A stretch of 64,000 nucleotides of DNA from Caenispirillum bisanense (GTDB lineage Bacteria > Pseudomonadota > Alphaproteobacteria > Rhodospirillales > Rhodospirillaceae): the NCBI RefSeq assembly GCF_039523075.1, contig NZ_BAAAEP010000002.1, forward strand, positions 124,001-188,000. Direction: 5' to 3'. The position numbers and the translations under genes were made by a program. Shown here piece after piece: positions 27,612 through 36,574 of this stretch; position 1 is the stretch's first letter, and each line of letters begins with the position of its first letter. The notes beneath the pieces were generated by a model. The model was not told where the DNA came from and did not search any database. It saw nothing but the letters and a program-made list of their open reading frames with translations.

Positions 27612-27621
27612 ATGTATACAA
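27612..27621. promoter_or_regulatory. Candidate GntR operator in the gntR/hydrolase spacer
   Basis: ATGTATACAA contains the 8-base palindrome TGTATACA and fits the T-x-GT...AC-x-A shape of FadR-subfamily GntR sites. It overlaps a possible -10 (TATACA, 27615-27620) for gntR, consistent with autoregulation. Confidence 0.4.
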
Positions 27622-27745
27622 GATGGGCACAGGGAGAAAACGTCCGGCGCCGAGCGCCGTGCAGAGACCGCCGTTCGCCCGTCAGAGGCGCTGATGCAAG
27701 GCGGCAGCGCGGGGAGCGGGCCGACAGGGAAGCAAAGGCGCATCC

Positions 27746-28414
27746 ATGCCGAGAAGAACGCCGACGCGCGCGGACCAACTGCGCCGCGCCCTCGAAGAAG
27801 ATATTTTCGCCGGCCGGCTGAAGCCCGGCGACCGCCTCGACGAACAAAGCATCGCCCAACGGTTCGACGTTTCACGCACGCCGGTGCGTGAAGCCTTGCG
27901 CCAGTTGTCCGCCTCCGGCCTCATCGAGGTGCGGCCGCGCCAGGGCGCCGTGGTGGCGGTGATCACCCTGCCCCGGCTGGTGGAGATGTTCGAGGTGATG
28001 GCGGAGCTGGAGGCCATGTGCGCCCGCCTCGCCGCCCGCCGCATGAACCCCGCCGAGCGCGAGGCGCTGAAGCGCGTGGTGCGCGACTGCGAAGGCTTCG
28101 AGAAGAAGATCGACCTGGAGGGCTATTACGCCGCCAACAAGGTCTTCCACGACGCCATCTACGACGGCAGCCACAACGAGGTGCTGGCCGACATGACCCG
28201 CAGCCTGCACCGCCGCACCGCCCCCTATCGCCGCCACCAGCTCAACCGCCCCGGCCGCATCAGCGAGTCGCTGGCCGAGCACAAGGCGGTGGTGGACGCC
28301 ATCCTGGCCTATGACGCCGACGAGGCAAGCCGCCTGATGGCCCGCCACGTCAACGTCCAGGGGGATGTGTTCACCGACTTCATCTCGACGCTACCGCAGG
28401 GCTACGTCGCGTAA
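27746..28414 (+). CDS. GntR-family (FadR/FCD subfamily) transcriptional regulator
   Basis: A 222-residue regulator. Residues about 7-72 are the winged helix (LRRALEEDIFAGRLKPGDRL, DEQSIAQRFDVSRTPVREAL, VRPRQGAVV). Residues about 85-215 are the all-helical FCD ligand domain; the metal-site histidines are likely in KVFHDAIYDGSHN and LAEHKAVVDAI and the late ARHVNVQ. Ligands of this class are usually small organic acids. It leads the aldehyde dehydrogenase cluster. Confidence 0.93.
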   Translation: MPRRTPTRADQLRRALEEDIFAGRLKPGDRLDEQSIAQRFDVSRTPVREALRQLSASGLIEVRPRQGAVVAVITLPRLVEMFEVMAELEAMCARLAARRMNPAEREALKRVVRDCEGFEKKIDLEGYYAANKVFHDAIYDGSHNEVLADMTRSLHRRTAPYRRHQLNRPGRISESLAEHKAVVDAILAYDADEASRLMARHVNVQGDVFTDFISTLPQGYVA

Positions 28415-28487
28415 TTTCAATACCTTGCAGTCCGTTTCTCAGCCTTAGCCATAACCAGAACTTCGTCCAAGGGGCAAAGAAGACGCC

Positions 28488-29987
28488 ATGAACATGGTCA
28501 GCAAGATCACCCAGAACACCGATCCGTTCTCCCTCGCCAAGGAACTGTCAGGCTTCCACCTGATCGACGGCGAGATGGTGCGCGCCGCCTCCGGCAAGAC
28601 CTTCGACGTGGTCAACCCGGCCACCGGCGAAAAGGTGGGCGAGGCCGCCGCCGGCGATGCCGCCGACGTTGATCGCGCCGCCACTGCCGCCGCCCGCGCC
28701 CAGAAGGCGTGGAAGGCCATGCCGGCCCGCGAACGCGGCAAGCTGGTCACCGAATGCGGCCGCCGCCTGATGGAGCGGGTGGAGGAACTGGGCCGTCTGG
28801 TGGCGCTGGAAACCGGCAAGGCCCTGCGCACGGAAAGCCGTGTCGAGGCCTCGGTGCTGGCCGACGCCTTCGTGTTCTACGGCGGCCTGGCGAGCGAGCT
28901 GAAGGGCGAGACGGTGCCCTTCAACCCCGACATGCTGACAGTGACCGTGCGCGAGCCCATCGGCGTGGTCGGCGCCATCATCCCGTGGAACGTGCCGCTG
29001 ATGCTGATGGCGCTGAAGGTGGCGCCGGCGCTGGTGGCCGGCAACACCGTCGTCGTCAAGTCGGCGGAAGAGGCGCCGCTGACCGTGCTGCGCGTCTGCC
29101 AGATCATGAACGAGGTGCTGCCGCCGGGCGTGTTCAACATCCTGTCCGGCTTCGGCCCGGAATGCGGCGCGCCCCTGGTGTCGCATCCGGCGGTCGGCAA
29201 GATCACCTTCACCGGCTCGGTCGAGACCGGCAAGATCGTCTCCAAGGCCGCCGCCGACAAGCTGATCCCGGTGACCCTGGAACTGGGCGGCAAGAGCCCG
29301 ATGATCGTGTTCGCCGACGCCGATCTGGACAAGGCGGTGGCCGGTGCCGTCGCCGGCGTGCGCTTCACCCGCCAGGGCCAGAGCTGCACCGCCTCCAGCC
29401 GCATCTACGTCCATGCCGACATCCATGACGAGTTCGTCGCCCGCCTGAAGGCCAAGGCCGACGCCATGAAGATGGGCAACCCGCTGGACGAGTCGACCGA
29501 CATCGGCACCATCATCTCCACCGACCAGCTGGAGAAAGTGCGCGGCTACATCCAGAAGGGCGTCGACGCCGGCGGCACCGCCAATCACTGCTCGCAGCTG
29601 CCGGACGACCCGGCCCTGAAGAAGGGCCTGTTCATCCAGCCGGTGATCTTCACCGACATCTCCGCCGACGCCCCGCCGAGCCGCGAGGAAATCTTCGGCC
29701 CGGTGACCTGCGTGTTCAAGTTCACCGACTACGAGGAAGTGATCGCCGCCGCCAACAACAGCGAGTACGGCCTTGCGGCGACCGTGTGGACGAATGATCT
29801 GAAGACGGCGATGGATGCCACCCGCCGCCTGGAAGCCGGCTTCGTGCAGGTGAACCAGAACCTGGTGGTGCAGCCCAACCTGTCCTACGGCGGCATCAAG
29901 CATTCGGGCCTGGGCAAGGAAGCCACCCTGGAAGCCATGCTGGAGCACTTCACCCACAAAAAGACCATCATCTTCAACATGAAGTAA
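28488..29987 (+). CDS. NAD(P)+-dependent aldehyde dehydrogenase
   Basis: A 499-residue ALDH with catalytic Cys300 (GQSCTASSR) and general base Glu265 (LELGGKS), IIPWNVPLM cofactor segment and ITFTGSVETG. The substrate cannot be read from sequence. It lies 73 bases after gntR on the same strand and is probably part of its regulon. The start is the first ATG (28488); ATG two codons later also possible. The run ends at a hairpin at 30011-30042. Confidence 0.92.
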   Translation: MNMVSKITQNTDPFSLAKELSGFHLIDGEMVRAASGKTFDVVNPATGEKVGEAAAGDAADVDRAATAAARAQKAWKAMPARERGKLVTECGRRLMERVEELGRLVALETGKALRTESRVEASVLADAFVFYGGLASELKGETVPFNPDMLTVTVREPIGVVGAIIPWNVPLMLMALKVAPALVAGNTVVVKSAEEAPLTVLRVCQIMNEVLPPGVFNILSGFGPECGAPLVSHPAVGKITFTGSVETGKIVSKAAADKLIPVTLELGGKSPMIVFADADLDKAVAGAVAGVRFTRQGQSCTASSRIYVHADIHDEFVARLKAKADAMKMGNPLDESTDIGTIISTDQLEKVRGYIQKGVDAGGTANHCSQLPDDPALKKGLFIQPVIFTDISADAPPSREEIFGPVTCVFKFTDYEEVIAAANNSEYGLAATVWTNDLKTAMDATRRLEAGFVQVNQNLVVQPNLSYGGIKHSGLGKEATLEAMLEHFTHKKTIIFNMK

Positions 29988-30006
29988 GCTCCGGCCGACA
30001 GTCTGG

Positions 30007-32403
30007 ATGAACAGGGCGTCCGGCTATGGCCGGGCGCCCTGTCTGCATTCGGAGGACCGAGCCATCACCCGCCGCCGAACCCGCCGCTGGCTGATCGCCG
30101 CGCCCATCACCCTGCTGCTGCTGGCGGTGGTCGCCGCCGGGGCGGTGTGGGGTGCCTTCCAGGCCTCCCGCCCGCAGGTGGACGGCACCCTCACCCTGCC
30201 CGGCCTGCAAGGGCCGGCGACGGTGGTGCGGGATCGCTGGGGCATTCCCACCATCACCGCCGGCACCACCGCCGACGCCTACTTCCTGCTCGGCTTCGTC
30301 CACGCCCAGGACCGCTTCCTGCAGATGGAGACCATGCGCCGCCTGGGCGCCGGCCGGCTGGCGGAGGTGCTGGGCGAACGCGCCCTGCCGACCGACCGCT
30401 GGGCCCGCACCCTCGGGCTCTACCGGCTCGCCACATCGACCCTGGCGGCGCTGGATGCGGAGACGCTGGCCGCCCTGGATGCCTATGCCGCCGGGGTCAA
30501 TGCCTGGCTGGCCGACGATGGCCAATGGCTGCCGCCCGCCCTGCTCGCCCTCGGCGTCACGCCGGAGCCGTGGCGGCTCGCCGACAGCCTGGTGTGGCAG
30601 CGGCTGATGGCGCTGCGGCTGGCCGGCAACTGGCCGGACGAGATCCTGCGCCTGCGCCTGCTCGATGCCGGCCTGCCGGCGGAGCGGGTGGCGGCGCTGT
30701 GGCCGGAAGGCCCGCCGGGGGCGCCGGTAAGCCTGCCAGCCGCCGTGCGCGAGGCCGCGCTGCCGCCGCCTCCGCCCGCCGAGTTCACCCCCACCACCGC
30801 CTCCAACGCCTGGGTGCTGGCGCCGGAGCGCACCAGCACCGGCGGCGCCATCCTCGCCAACGACCCGCATCTGGGCTTCGAGGCGCCCATCCTGTGGTAT
30901 CTGGCGACCGTGCAGACGCCGGAATGGGAACTGTCCGGCGCCACCGTGCCGGGGGTGCCGTTCCACCTCATCGGGCGCAACGCCAGCCTCGGCTGGGGCA
31001 TCACCACCACCCACGCCGACACCATGGACCTGGTGGCGGAAACCCTGGCCGACGGAGCGGACTCGGACTACCTGACGCCGGACGGCCCGCGCCCCTTCCG
31101 TAGCCGCGACGACGTGATCGCCGTGCGCGGCGGCGACAGCGTCACCCTGACGGTGCGCGAGACGCGCCACGGGCCGGTGGTGTCCGACCTCGCCGCCTTC
31201 GCCGGCGCTCCCGCCGGGCCGCGGCAGGTGACGGCCCTGGCGGCGACCGCCCTGCGGCCGGAGGACCGCACCGCCGCCGGCCTCTACCACCTCAACCACG
31301 CCCGCGATGCCGCCGCCGCGCGGCAGGCCCTGCGCCTGTTCGAGGCGCCGGTGCAGAACATGGTCTATGCCGATGCCGACGGGCGCATCGGCATGGTCAC
31401 CGCCGGGCTGATCCCGCTGCGCAGCCGGGGCGACGGCACCCTGCCGGTCGCCGGGGCCGACCTGGAGACCCTGTGGCACGGCTTCATCCCCTTCGAGGCG
31501 CTGCCGCAGTCCGAGTCGCCGCCCGGCGGGGTGCTGATGAACGCCAACAACCGGGTGGTGGACGACAGCTATCCCCACCTCATCGCCGCCACCTGGCCGG
31601 CGCCGTGGCGGGCCATGCGGGCGGAGTCGCTGCTGGCGGCCCACGACCGCCACGACATCGCCGGCAGCATCGCCATGCAGGTGGACACCCGCAGCGAGAT
31701 GGCGCTGGCCCTGCTGCCGCTGCTGCTGGCGACGGTGGAGCCGACGCCGGCCACCGCCGAGGCCCGCCGCCTGCTCGCCGCCTGGGACTACCGCGAGACC
31801 GCGGACCGGCCGGAACCGCTGCTGTTTGCCACCTGGATGGCCCACATCGAACAGGCGCTGTTCGCCGAGGCGCTGGGCGACCTGTTCCCCCTGTGGCGGG
31901 GAGAGCGCGACCGTGTGCTGCTGGCCGCCCTGCAAGGGGACGGCGAGTGGTGCCGGGCCGGCTGCGGCGCCCCCCTGGCGGCGGCGCTGGAGGCGGCGGT
32001 GGCCGACCTCACCGCCCGCCACGGCAGCCGCATGGCCGACTGGCGCTGGGGCGAGGCGCACCGGGCCGAGCTGGTGAACCGCCTCTACGGCAGCCTGCCG
32101 GTGGTCGGCGCCCTCGCCCATCGCCGGCCGCCCATGGACGGCGGCGCCCACACCCTGCTGCGGGCCGGCTGGCGCGGCGGCGGCAGTGGCGCCCAGCCGT
32201 TCGAGGCGGTGCATGGCGCCGGCCTGCGGGCGGTGCTGGACCTGGCGGCGCCGGACAACTCCCGCTTCATCATCGCCACCGGCCAGTCGGAGAATCCCCT
32301 GTCGCCCCACTACGATGATCAAATGCCACTGTGGTTAAAAGGGGAATTACTGGATCTGGACGGAGAACCCGTTTCCGTGCTTCGATTCAACCATGACCGC
32401 TGA
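30007..32403 (+). CDS. Penicillin-acylase-family N-terminal nucleophile hydrolase
   Basis: 798 residues from the first ATG. A membrane or signal segment lies at about 28-50 (WLIAAPITLLLLAVVAAG). The alpha chain has VVRDRWGIPTI and LLGFVHAQDRFLQMETMRR; the beta chain would begin at Ser266 in TTASNAW after self-cleavage; NDPHLG and RNASLGWGITTTHAD are further family motifs. Such enzymes hydrolyse amides, acyl-homoserine lactones or cyclic imides; the substrate is unknown. The ATG at 30007 has no ribosome site and lies just ahead of a hairpin. GGAGG at 30051-30055 points instead to an in-frame ATC at 30064. Confidence 0.88.
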   Translation: MNRASGYGRAPCLHSEDRAITRRRTRRWLIAAPITLLLLAVVAAGAVWGAFQASRPQVDGTLTLPGLQGPATVVRDRWGIPTITAGTTADAYFLLGFVHAQDRFLQMETMRRLGAGRLAEVLGERALPTDRWARTLGLYRLATSTLAALDAETLAALDAYAAGVNAWLADDGQWLPPALLALGVTPEPWRLADSLVWQRLMALRLAGNWPDEILRLRLLDAGLPAERVAALWPEGPPGAPVSLPAAVREAALPPPPPAEFTPTTASNAWVLAPERTSTGGAILANDPHLGFEAPILWYLATVQTPEWELSGATVPGVPFHLIGRNASLGWGITTTHADTMDLVAETLADGADSDYLTPDGPRPFRSRDDVIAVRGGDSVTLTVRETRHGPVVSDLAAFAGAPAGPRQVTALAATALRPEDRTAAGLYHLNHARDAAAARQALRLFEAPVQNMVYADADGRIGMVTAGLIPLRSRGDGTLPVAGADLETLWHGFIPFEALPQSESPPGGVLMNANNRVVDDSYPHLIAATWPAPWRAMRAESLLAAHDRHDIAGSIAMQVDTRSEMALALLPLLLATVEPTPATAEARRLLAAWDYRETADRPEPLLFATWMAHIEQALFAEALGDLFPLWRGERDRVLLAALQGDGEWCRAGCGAPLAAALEAAVADLTARHGSRMADWRWGEAHRAELVNRLYGSLPVVGALAHRRPPMDGGAHTLLRAGWRGGGSGAQPFEAVHGAGLRAVLDLAAPDNSRFIIATGQSENPLSPHYDDQMPLWLKGELLDLDGEPVSVLRFNHDR
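30011..30042 (+). terminator. Strong hairpin after the aldehyde dehydrogenase gene
   Basis: Arms 30011-30024 and 30029-30042 pair over 14 positions (one G-U) around a TATG loop. No T tract follows (CTGCATTC), so it may be a weak or Rho-dependent terminator or an mRNA stabiliser. It covers the first annotated codons of the next gene. Confidence 0.45.
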
Positions 32404-33682
32404 TTCCTCCCGCGCCCCCGCCCCCGCGGCGGCTGCGGACGTGGCCGTCGCCGGCCCGGCCGCGCCCACCCTCGACGACATCCGCGCCGCCGCCGAGGCG
32501 CTTGCCGGCGCCGTGGTGCGCACGCCCACCGTCGATGCCATGGCGCTGTCGCGCCTGTGCAGCTGCGACCTGACGCTGAAGCTGGAGAACCTGCAGGTCA
32601 CCGGCTCGTTCAAGGCCCGCGGCGCCCTCATCAAGCTGCTGACGCTGACCGCCGAGCAGCGGGCGCGCGGCGTGGTGGCCATGTCGGCCGGCAACCATGC
32701 CCAGGGGGTGGCCTACCACGCCGGACGCCTCGGCATTCCGGCCACCATCGTCATGCCGCTGGAAACCCCCTTCACCAAGGTACGCCTGACCGAGCAATGG
32801 GGCGCCACGGTGGTGCTGCATGGCGAGACGCTGGAAGGCGCCCGCGAGCACGCCCGCGTGCTGGCGCAGGAACACGGCCTGACCTTCGTCCACCCCTTCG
32901 ACGACCCCGCCATCGTCGCCGGCCAGGGCACCGTGGGGCTGGAGATGATGGCCGACCGGCCGCCGCCGCAGGATGTGGTGGTGCCCATCGGCGGCGGCGG
33001 GCTGATGTCCGGCATCGCCACCGTCGTCAAGGCGCTGGCGCCGCAGACCCGCATCATTGGCGTGCAGGTGTCGACCTACGCCGGCTATGGCACCCACCGC
33101 GCCGGCGGCACCCCGCCGGGCGGCGGCCAGACGCTGGCGGAAGGCATCGCGGTCAAGGCGCCGGGCGCCCTCACCCTCGGCATCATGGACCGGCTGGTGG
33201 ACGAGCTGGTGATCGTCGAGGAACCGGCCCTGGAACGGGCCGTGCAACTGCTGATGGAAGAACAGCATGTGGTGGCGGAAGGCGCCGGCGCGGCGCCCCT
33301 CGCTGCAGTGCTGAGCCGGCCGGAGCTGTTCGCCGGCCGCTCCGTCTGCCTGGTGCTGTCGGGCGGCAATATCGACAGCCAGCTGCTGGCATCCATCCTG
33401 CTGCGCGGCATGGCGCGGGCCGGCCGCATGGTGCGGCTGCGGGTGGAGATTCCCGACCGCCCGGGCGTGCTGGCGCGGGTGGCGGAGGTCATCGGCCGCG
33501 GCGGCGGCAACATCATCGAGATCTACCACCACCGCCTGTTCCTGGACGTGCCGCTGAAGCGCACCGACATCGACGCGGTGATCGAGGCGACCGACGCGCC
33601 GCATGTGCGCCGCATCATAGACCAGCTGATCGCCGCCGGCTTCCCGACTCGCCTGCTCAGCACCATGGGCCAGGACAGGTAG
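32393..33682 (+). CDS. ilvA: Threonine ammonia-lyase with C-terminal ACT domain
   Basis: A 429-residue PLP enzyme that converts threonine to 2-oxobutyrate. PLP lysine K74 in GSFKARGA, the substrate loop SAGNHAQG, and the phosphate loop IGGGGLMSG are clear. Residues about 345-429 are one ACT domain (VEIPDRPGVLARVAEVI). The 25-residue Ala/Pro N-terminus is not part of the fold. It overlaps the hydrolase by 11 bases. Biosynthetic (isoleucine) and catabolic roles are both possible; the second is suggested by the cluster. Confidence 0.92.
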   Translation: MTADSSRAPAPAAAADVAVAGPAAPTLDDIRAAAEALAGAVVRTPTVDAMALSRLCSCDLTLKLENLQVTGSFKARGALIKLLTLTAEQRARGVVAMSAGNHAQGVAYHAGRLGIPATIVMPLETPFTKVRLTEQWGATVVLHGETLEGAREHARVLAQEHGLTFVHPFDDPAIVAGQGTVGLEMMADRPPPQDVVVPIGGGGLMSGIATVVKALAPQTRIIGVQVSTYAGYGTHRAGGTPPGGGQTLAEGIAVKAPGALTLGIMDRLVDELVIVEEPALERAVQLLMEEQHVVAEGAGAAPLAAVLSRPELFAGRSVCLVLSGGNIDSQLLASILLRGMARAGRMVRLRVEIPDRPGVLARVAEVIGRGGGNIIEIYHHRLFLDVPLKRTDIDAVIEATDAPHVRRIIDQLIAAGFPTRLLSTMGQDR

Positions 33683-33728
33683 CGACCAGGCTCACCCCCA
33701 CCCCCACCTCCGTGGCAGCCATGCATGC

Positions 33729-33750
33729 GCCGATCAGCCGATCGGCGTTT
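33729..33750. terminator. Possible terminator between ilvA and the flavin reductase gene
   Basis: A 7-base inverted repeat (33729-33735 with 33740-33746) followed by GTTT. Short and with a weak T tract. Confidence 0.35.
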
Positions 33751-33793
33751 GCTGAAAGTCGTGCCGTCTTAACGGAAGATTAGGGCGCAGGTG

Positions 33794-34270
33794 TCAGGAC
33801 TCTATGCGGGCATAGGCACCGCGGAAGTACAGCAGCGGCTGCCCGCCCGTCTGGTACTCCATGTGCTCGACCCTGCCGATGATGATCTCGTGGTCGCCGC
33901 CGTCGGCCACTCGCTCCGTCGAACATTCGAGCACCGCCAGGCAGTTGGGAAGCAGCGGCGCCCCGGTGGCGCCGGTGCGGCACTCGATGCCGGCGAACTT
34001 GTCGTCGCGGCGGCTGGCGAAGCGGATGGAAAGCTCGCGCTGGTCTTCGCGCAGGATGTTGACGGCGAAGGGACCGGTCCTGAAAACCTCAAGCCCTGTG
34101 GTGCGGCGGTCGAGGCAGAACAGGACCAGAGGTGGGGACAGGGACAGGGATGAGAAGGCGCTGACGGTCACGCCGACGGGCCGCCCGGCCGGATCGGTCG
34201 TGGTCATGACGGCCACGCCGCTGGCGAAGCAACCGAGGGCTTTTCTGAAGGACCGTTCGTCGATGCTCAT
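33794..34270 (-). CDS. Flavin reductase family protein
   Basis: A 158-residue FMN-binding split-barrel protein. FRKALGCFASGVAVMTT, GVTVSAFSSLSLSPPLVLFCL and GPFAVNILREDQ are the family's flavin-binding segments. These proteins supply reduced flavin to two-component monooxygenases or reduce free flavin with NAD(P)H; no oxygenase partner is adjacent. The ATG at 34270 is chosen for the domain boundary; its ribosome site is weak. Confidence 0.88.
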   Translation of the reverse strand: MSIDERSFRKALGCFASGVAVMTTTDPAGRPVGVTVSAFSSLSLSPPLVLFCLDRRTTGLEVFRTGPFAVNILREDQRELSIRFASRRDDKFAGIECRTGATGAPLLPNCLAVLECSTERVADGGDHEIIIGRVEHMEYQTGGQPLLYFRGAYARIES

Positions 34271-34408
34271 CTGCCTGACCCGAGTATCCGTAACGAGAGC
34301 GGGGGCGCGACCTTGCCTCCGACCTAGCACGATTGCCGCAAGGGCGCAAAGGTGAGTTTCGCTTAACCCTCGGATGGATGAGACTTCCCTTTCGATCCAG
34401 GCCATCGC

Positions 34409-34414
34409 TATAAT
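34409..34414 (+). promoter_or_regulatory. Possible -10 element of the motAB promoter
   Basis: A perfect TATAAT, 115 bases before motA, with only TCCCTT at the -35 distance. No sigma28-type flagellar promoter pattern is visible. Confidence 0.3.
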
Positions 34415-34528
34415 CTCGCCGCTCTTTGGTGCGCTGCGTCATGAGCAGGTAGTCGCTGGTTTTTCAGACGTATGACGCCGTTTCGGCAGAACGCCCGCAG
34501 GCAGTGACCGGACATTTAGGACCCTAGA

Positions 34529-35389
34529 ATGCTCATCATCATCGGTTCGATCGTCGTCATCGTCAGCGTGCTGGGCGGCTATGCCGCCCACGGCGGCAAC
34601 CTTGGGGTTCTGTGGCAGCCGTTCGAGTTCATCATCATCTTCGGCGCCGCCTTCGGCTCCTTCGTGATCGGCGCGCCCAAGCCGGTGCTGACCGGGTCGC
34701 TGAAGGCCATCGGGCCGATGCTGAAGGGGCCGAAGCACAACAAGGCCAGCTTTCTCGAACTGCTGTCGCTGCTGTATTCGGTGTTCAAGCTGGCCAAGAC
34801 CAAGGGCGACCTGGCCCTTGAAAGCCATGTGGAAAAGCCCGACGACAGCCCCCTGTTCCAGCGCTTCCCCAAGTTCTCGGCCGACCACCACAACCTGGCC
34901 TTCCTGTGCGATTACCTCCGCCTGCTGACGCTGGGCACCAACAACGCCCACGAGGTCGAGGCCATCATCGACGCCGAGATCGAGGCCCACCACCACCACA
35001 ACCACGAGATTTCCGGCAGCGTCATCACCATGGCGGACGGCATGCCGGCGCTGGGTATCGTCGCCGCGGTGCTGGGCGTCATCAACACCATGGGCTCGAT
35101 CACCGAGCCGCCGGAGGTGCTGGGCCGCCTCATTGGCGCGGCGCTGGTCGGCACCTTCTCGGGCGTGCTGCTGTCCTACGGCTTCTTCGCGCCCTACGGC
35201 CGCGCCATGCAGGCGGTGTTCGACAACGAAACCCTTTACCTGCAGTGCATGAAGGCCGGGCTGCTGGCCCACATGCAGGGTTATGCCCCGCAGGTCTCCA
35301 TCGAATTCGCCCGCAAGATCCTCCCGGACCATCTGCGCCCGACCTTCCAGGAACTGGAAGAAACCGTCACCAACCTGCCGACTGAATAA
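34529..35389 (+). CDS. motA: Flagellar motor stator protein MotA
   Basis: A 286-residue inner-membrane protein forming the stator ring with MotB. Two N-terminal membrane segments (about 2-20 and 32-50), a cytoplasmic loop of about 110 residues, then two segments (about 170-190 and 203-223) with DGMPALGIVAAVLGVI, the conserved Pro-containing helix. An unusual His cluster (H154-H157 and H159) lies in the loop just before the third segment. AGGA eight bases upstream supports the start. motB follows by 41 bases. Confidence 0.95.
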   Translation: MLIIIGSIVVIVSVLGGYAAHGGNLGVLWQPFEFIIIFGAAFGSFVIGAPKPVLTGSLKAIGPMLKGPKHNKASFLELLSLLYSVFKLAKTKGDLALESHVEKPDDSPLFQRFPKFSADHHNLAFLCDYLRLLTLGTNNAHEVEAIIDAEIEAHHHHNHEISGSVITMADGMPALGIVAAVLGVINTMGSITEPPEVLGRLIGAALVGTFSGVLLSYGFFAPYGRAMQAVFDNETLYLQCMKAGLLAHMQGYAPQVSIEFARKILPDHLRPTFQELEETVTNLPTE

Positions 35390-35430
35390 CGGGACGAGAG
35401 ACGGCGCTCGCGCCGGCCGAAGGAGCCGCG

Positions 35431-36393
35431 ATGGCGGAAGACCGCAACGTCACAATCATCAAGCGCGTCAAGAAGGGCGGAGCCGCACACCACGGCGGCG
35501 CCTGGAAGGTGGCCTATGCCGACTTCGTGACCGCCATGATGGCGTTCTTCCTGCTGCTGTGGCTGCTGAACGCGGTGACCGAGGAACAGCTGCAGGGCGT
35601 TTCCAACTACTTCAGCCCCGCCACCGTGTCGCAGAGCCCGTCGGGCGCCGGCGGCATGCTGGGCGGCATGGTGGTGGGCGAAGGCGCCTCCACCAACCAT
35701 GCCGGCTCGCCCATCCAGGTGATGCTGCCGCCGCCCACCGTCGGCCAGGGCGGCGAGGATTTCACCGACCCCAAGGAAGGCATGACCGACCGCGACATGG
35801 ACGACGTGGTCTCCGGCTCCAAGGCGTCGAAGGAAGAGGAAGAGCGCCGCAAGGCCGAGGAACTGGGGAAGGTGGAGGACGAGTTGCGGGCGGCCATGGA
35901 GTCGGTGCCCGACCTCGCCAAGATGGCCCCCAACCTGGTGGTCGACCAGACGCCCGAAGGCCTGCGCATCCAGATCGTCGACAACGAAGGGCGCAGCATG
36001 TTCCCGCCCGGCGCCGCCGGCATGTACCCGCAGACCAAGGCGCTGCTGGAGATGGTGGCGCGGGTGATCCGCCGCCTGCCCTATGAGATCGCCGTCGACG
36101 GCCATACCGACGGCGTGCCCTTCGCCGACCAGGGCGGCTACGGCAACTGGGAACTGTCGGCCGACCGCGCCCTGGCGGCGCGCCGGGTGCTGGCCAACGC
36201 CGGCGTCAAGGACGATCAGGTGAACCGGGTGACCGGCAAGGCGTCGTCGGAACTGCTGGTGGAGAACGAGCCGGACAACCCGCGCAACCGCCGCATCAGC
36301 ATCATCCTGCTGCGCGACCACCCGACGGAGGCGCCGGAGACCGACCCCATGGCCACCGGCGGCCGCATCCCCAGCATCATCCGCGGCCGCTGA
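35431..36393 (+). CDS. motB: Flagellar motor stator protein MotB
   Basis: A 320-residue partner of MotA. The single membrane helix (about 28-48) carries the proton-binding Asp31 in KVAYADFVTAMMAFFLLLW. A charged coil with many Glu and Lys (about 130-155) is followed by an OmpA-type peptidoglycan-binding domain (about 190-300) with VDGHTDGVPF and NWELSADRALAARRVL. Asp at the ion site and no polar sodium signature suggest a proton stator. Confidence 0.95.
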   Translation: MAEDRNVTIIKRVKKGGAAHHGGAWKVAYADFVTAMMAFFLLLWLLNAVTEEQLQGVSNYFSPATVSQSPSGAGGMLGGMVVGEGASTNHAGSPIQVMLPPPTVGQGGEDFTDPKEGMTDRDMDDVVSGSKASKEEEERRKAEELGKVEDELRAAMESVPDLAKMAPNLVVDQTPEGLRIQIVDNEGRSMFPPGAAGMYPQTKALLEMVARVIRRLPYEIAVDGHTDGVPFADQGGYGNWELSADRALAARRVLANAGVKDDQVNRVTGKASSELLVENEPDNPRNRRISIILLRDHPTEAPETDPMATGGRIPSIIRGR

Positions 36394-36485
36394 CGGCGGC
36401 CCGCGGGCGGCGCCGGTCCGTGGCCGGCATCGCCCCCCTGGCATTCAACCGCGCCACCCCCCAAGTCGTTGGTCGATGCGGGGGG

Positions 36486-36515
36486 CTTGGCAGACGAAAG
36501 CGCCATACCCCATAG
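36486..36515 (+). promoter_or_regulatory. Candidate bpt promoter
   Basis: TTGGCA, 18 bases, CATAGT, about 60 bases before the bpt ATG. Moderate match on both elements. Confidence 0.3.
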
Positions 36516-36574
36516 TGATGCCTGGGGCCGCCGGCAGGTGCCGCCGGACCCGACGCAGGGAGCGGCTCACCCCT

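Noticed and set aside
34271..34528. Sigma28 flagellar promoter before motA
   Set aside because: Neither TAAA nor GCCGATAA-like boxes with a 15-base spacing could be found; only an isolated TATAAT.
36394..36480. Terminator after motB
   Set aside because: GC-rich inverted repeats (GCCGG/CCGGC) are present but without T run, and such repeats are frequent by chance at this GC content.
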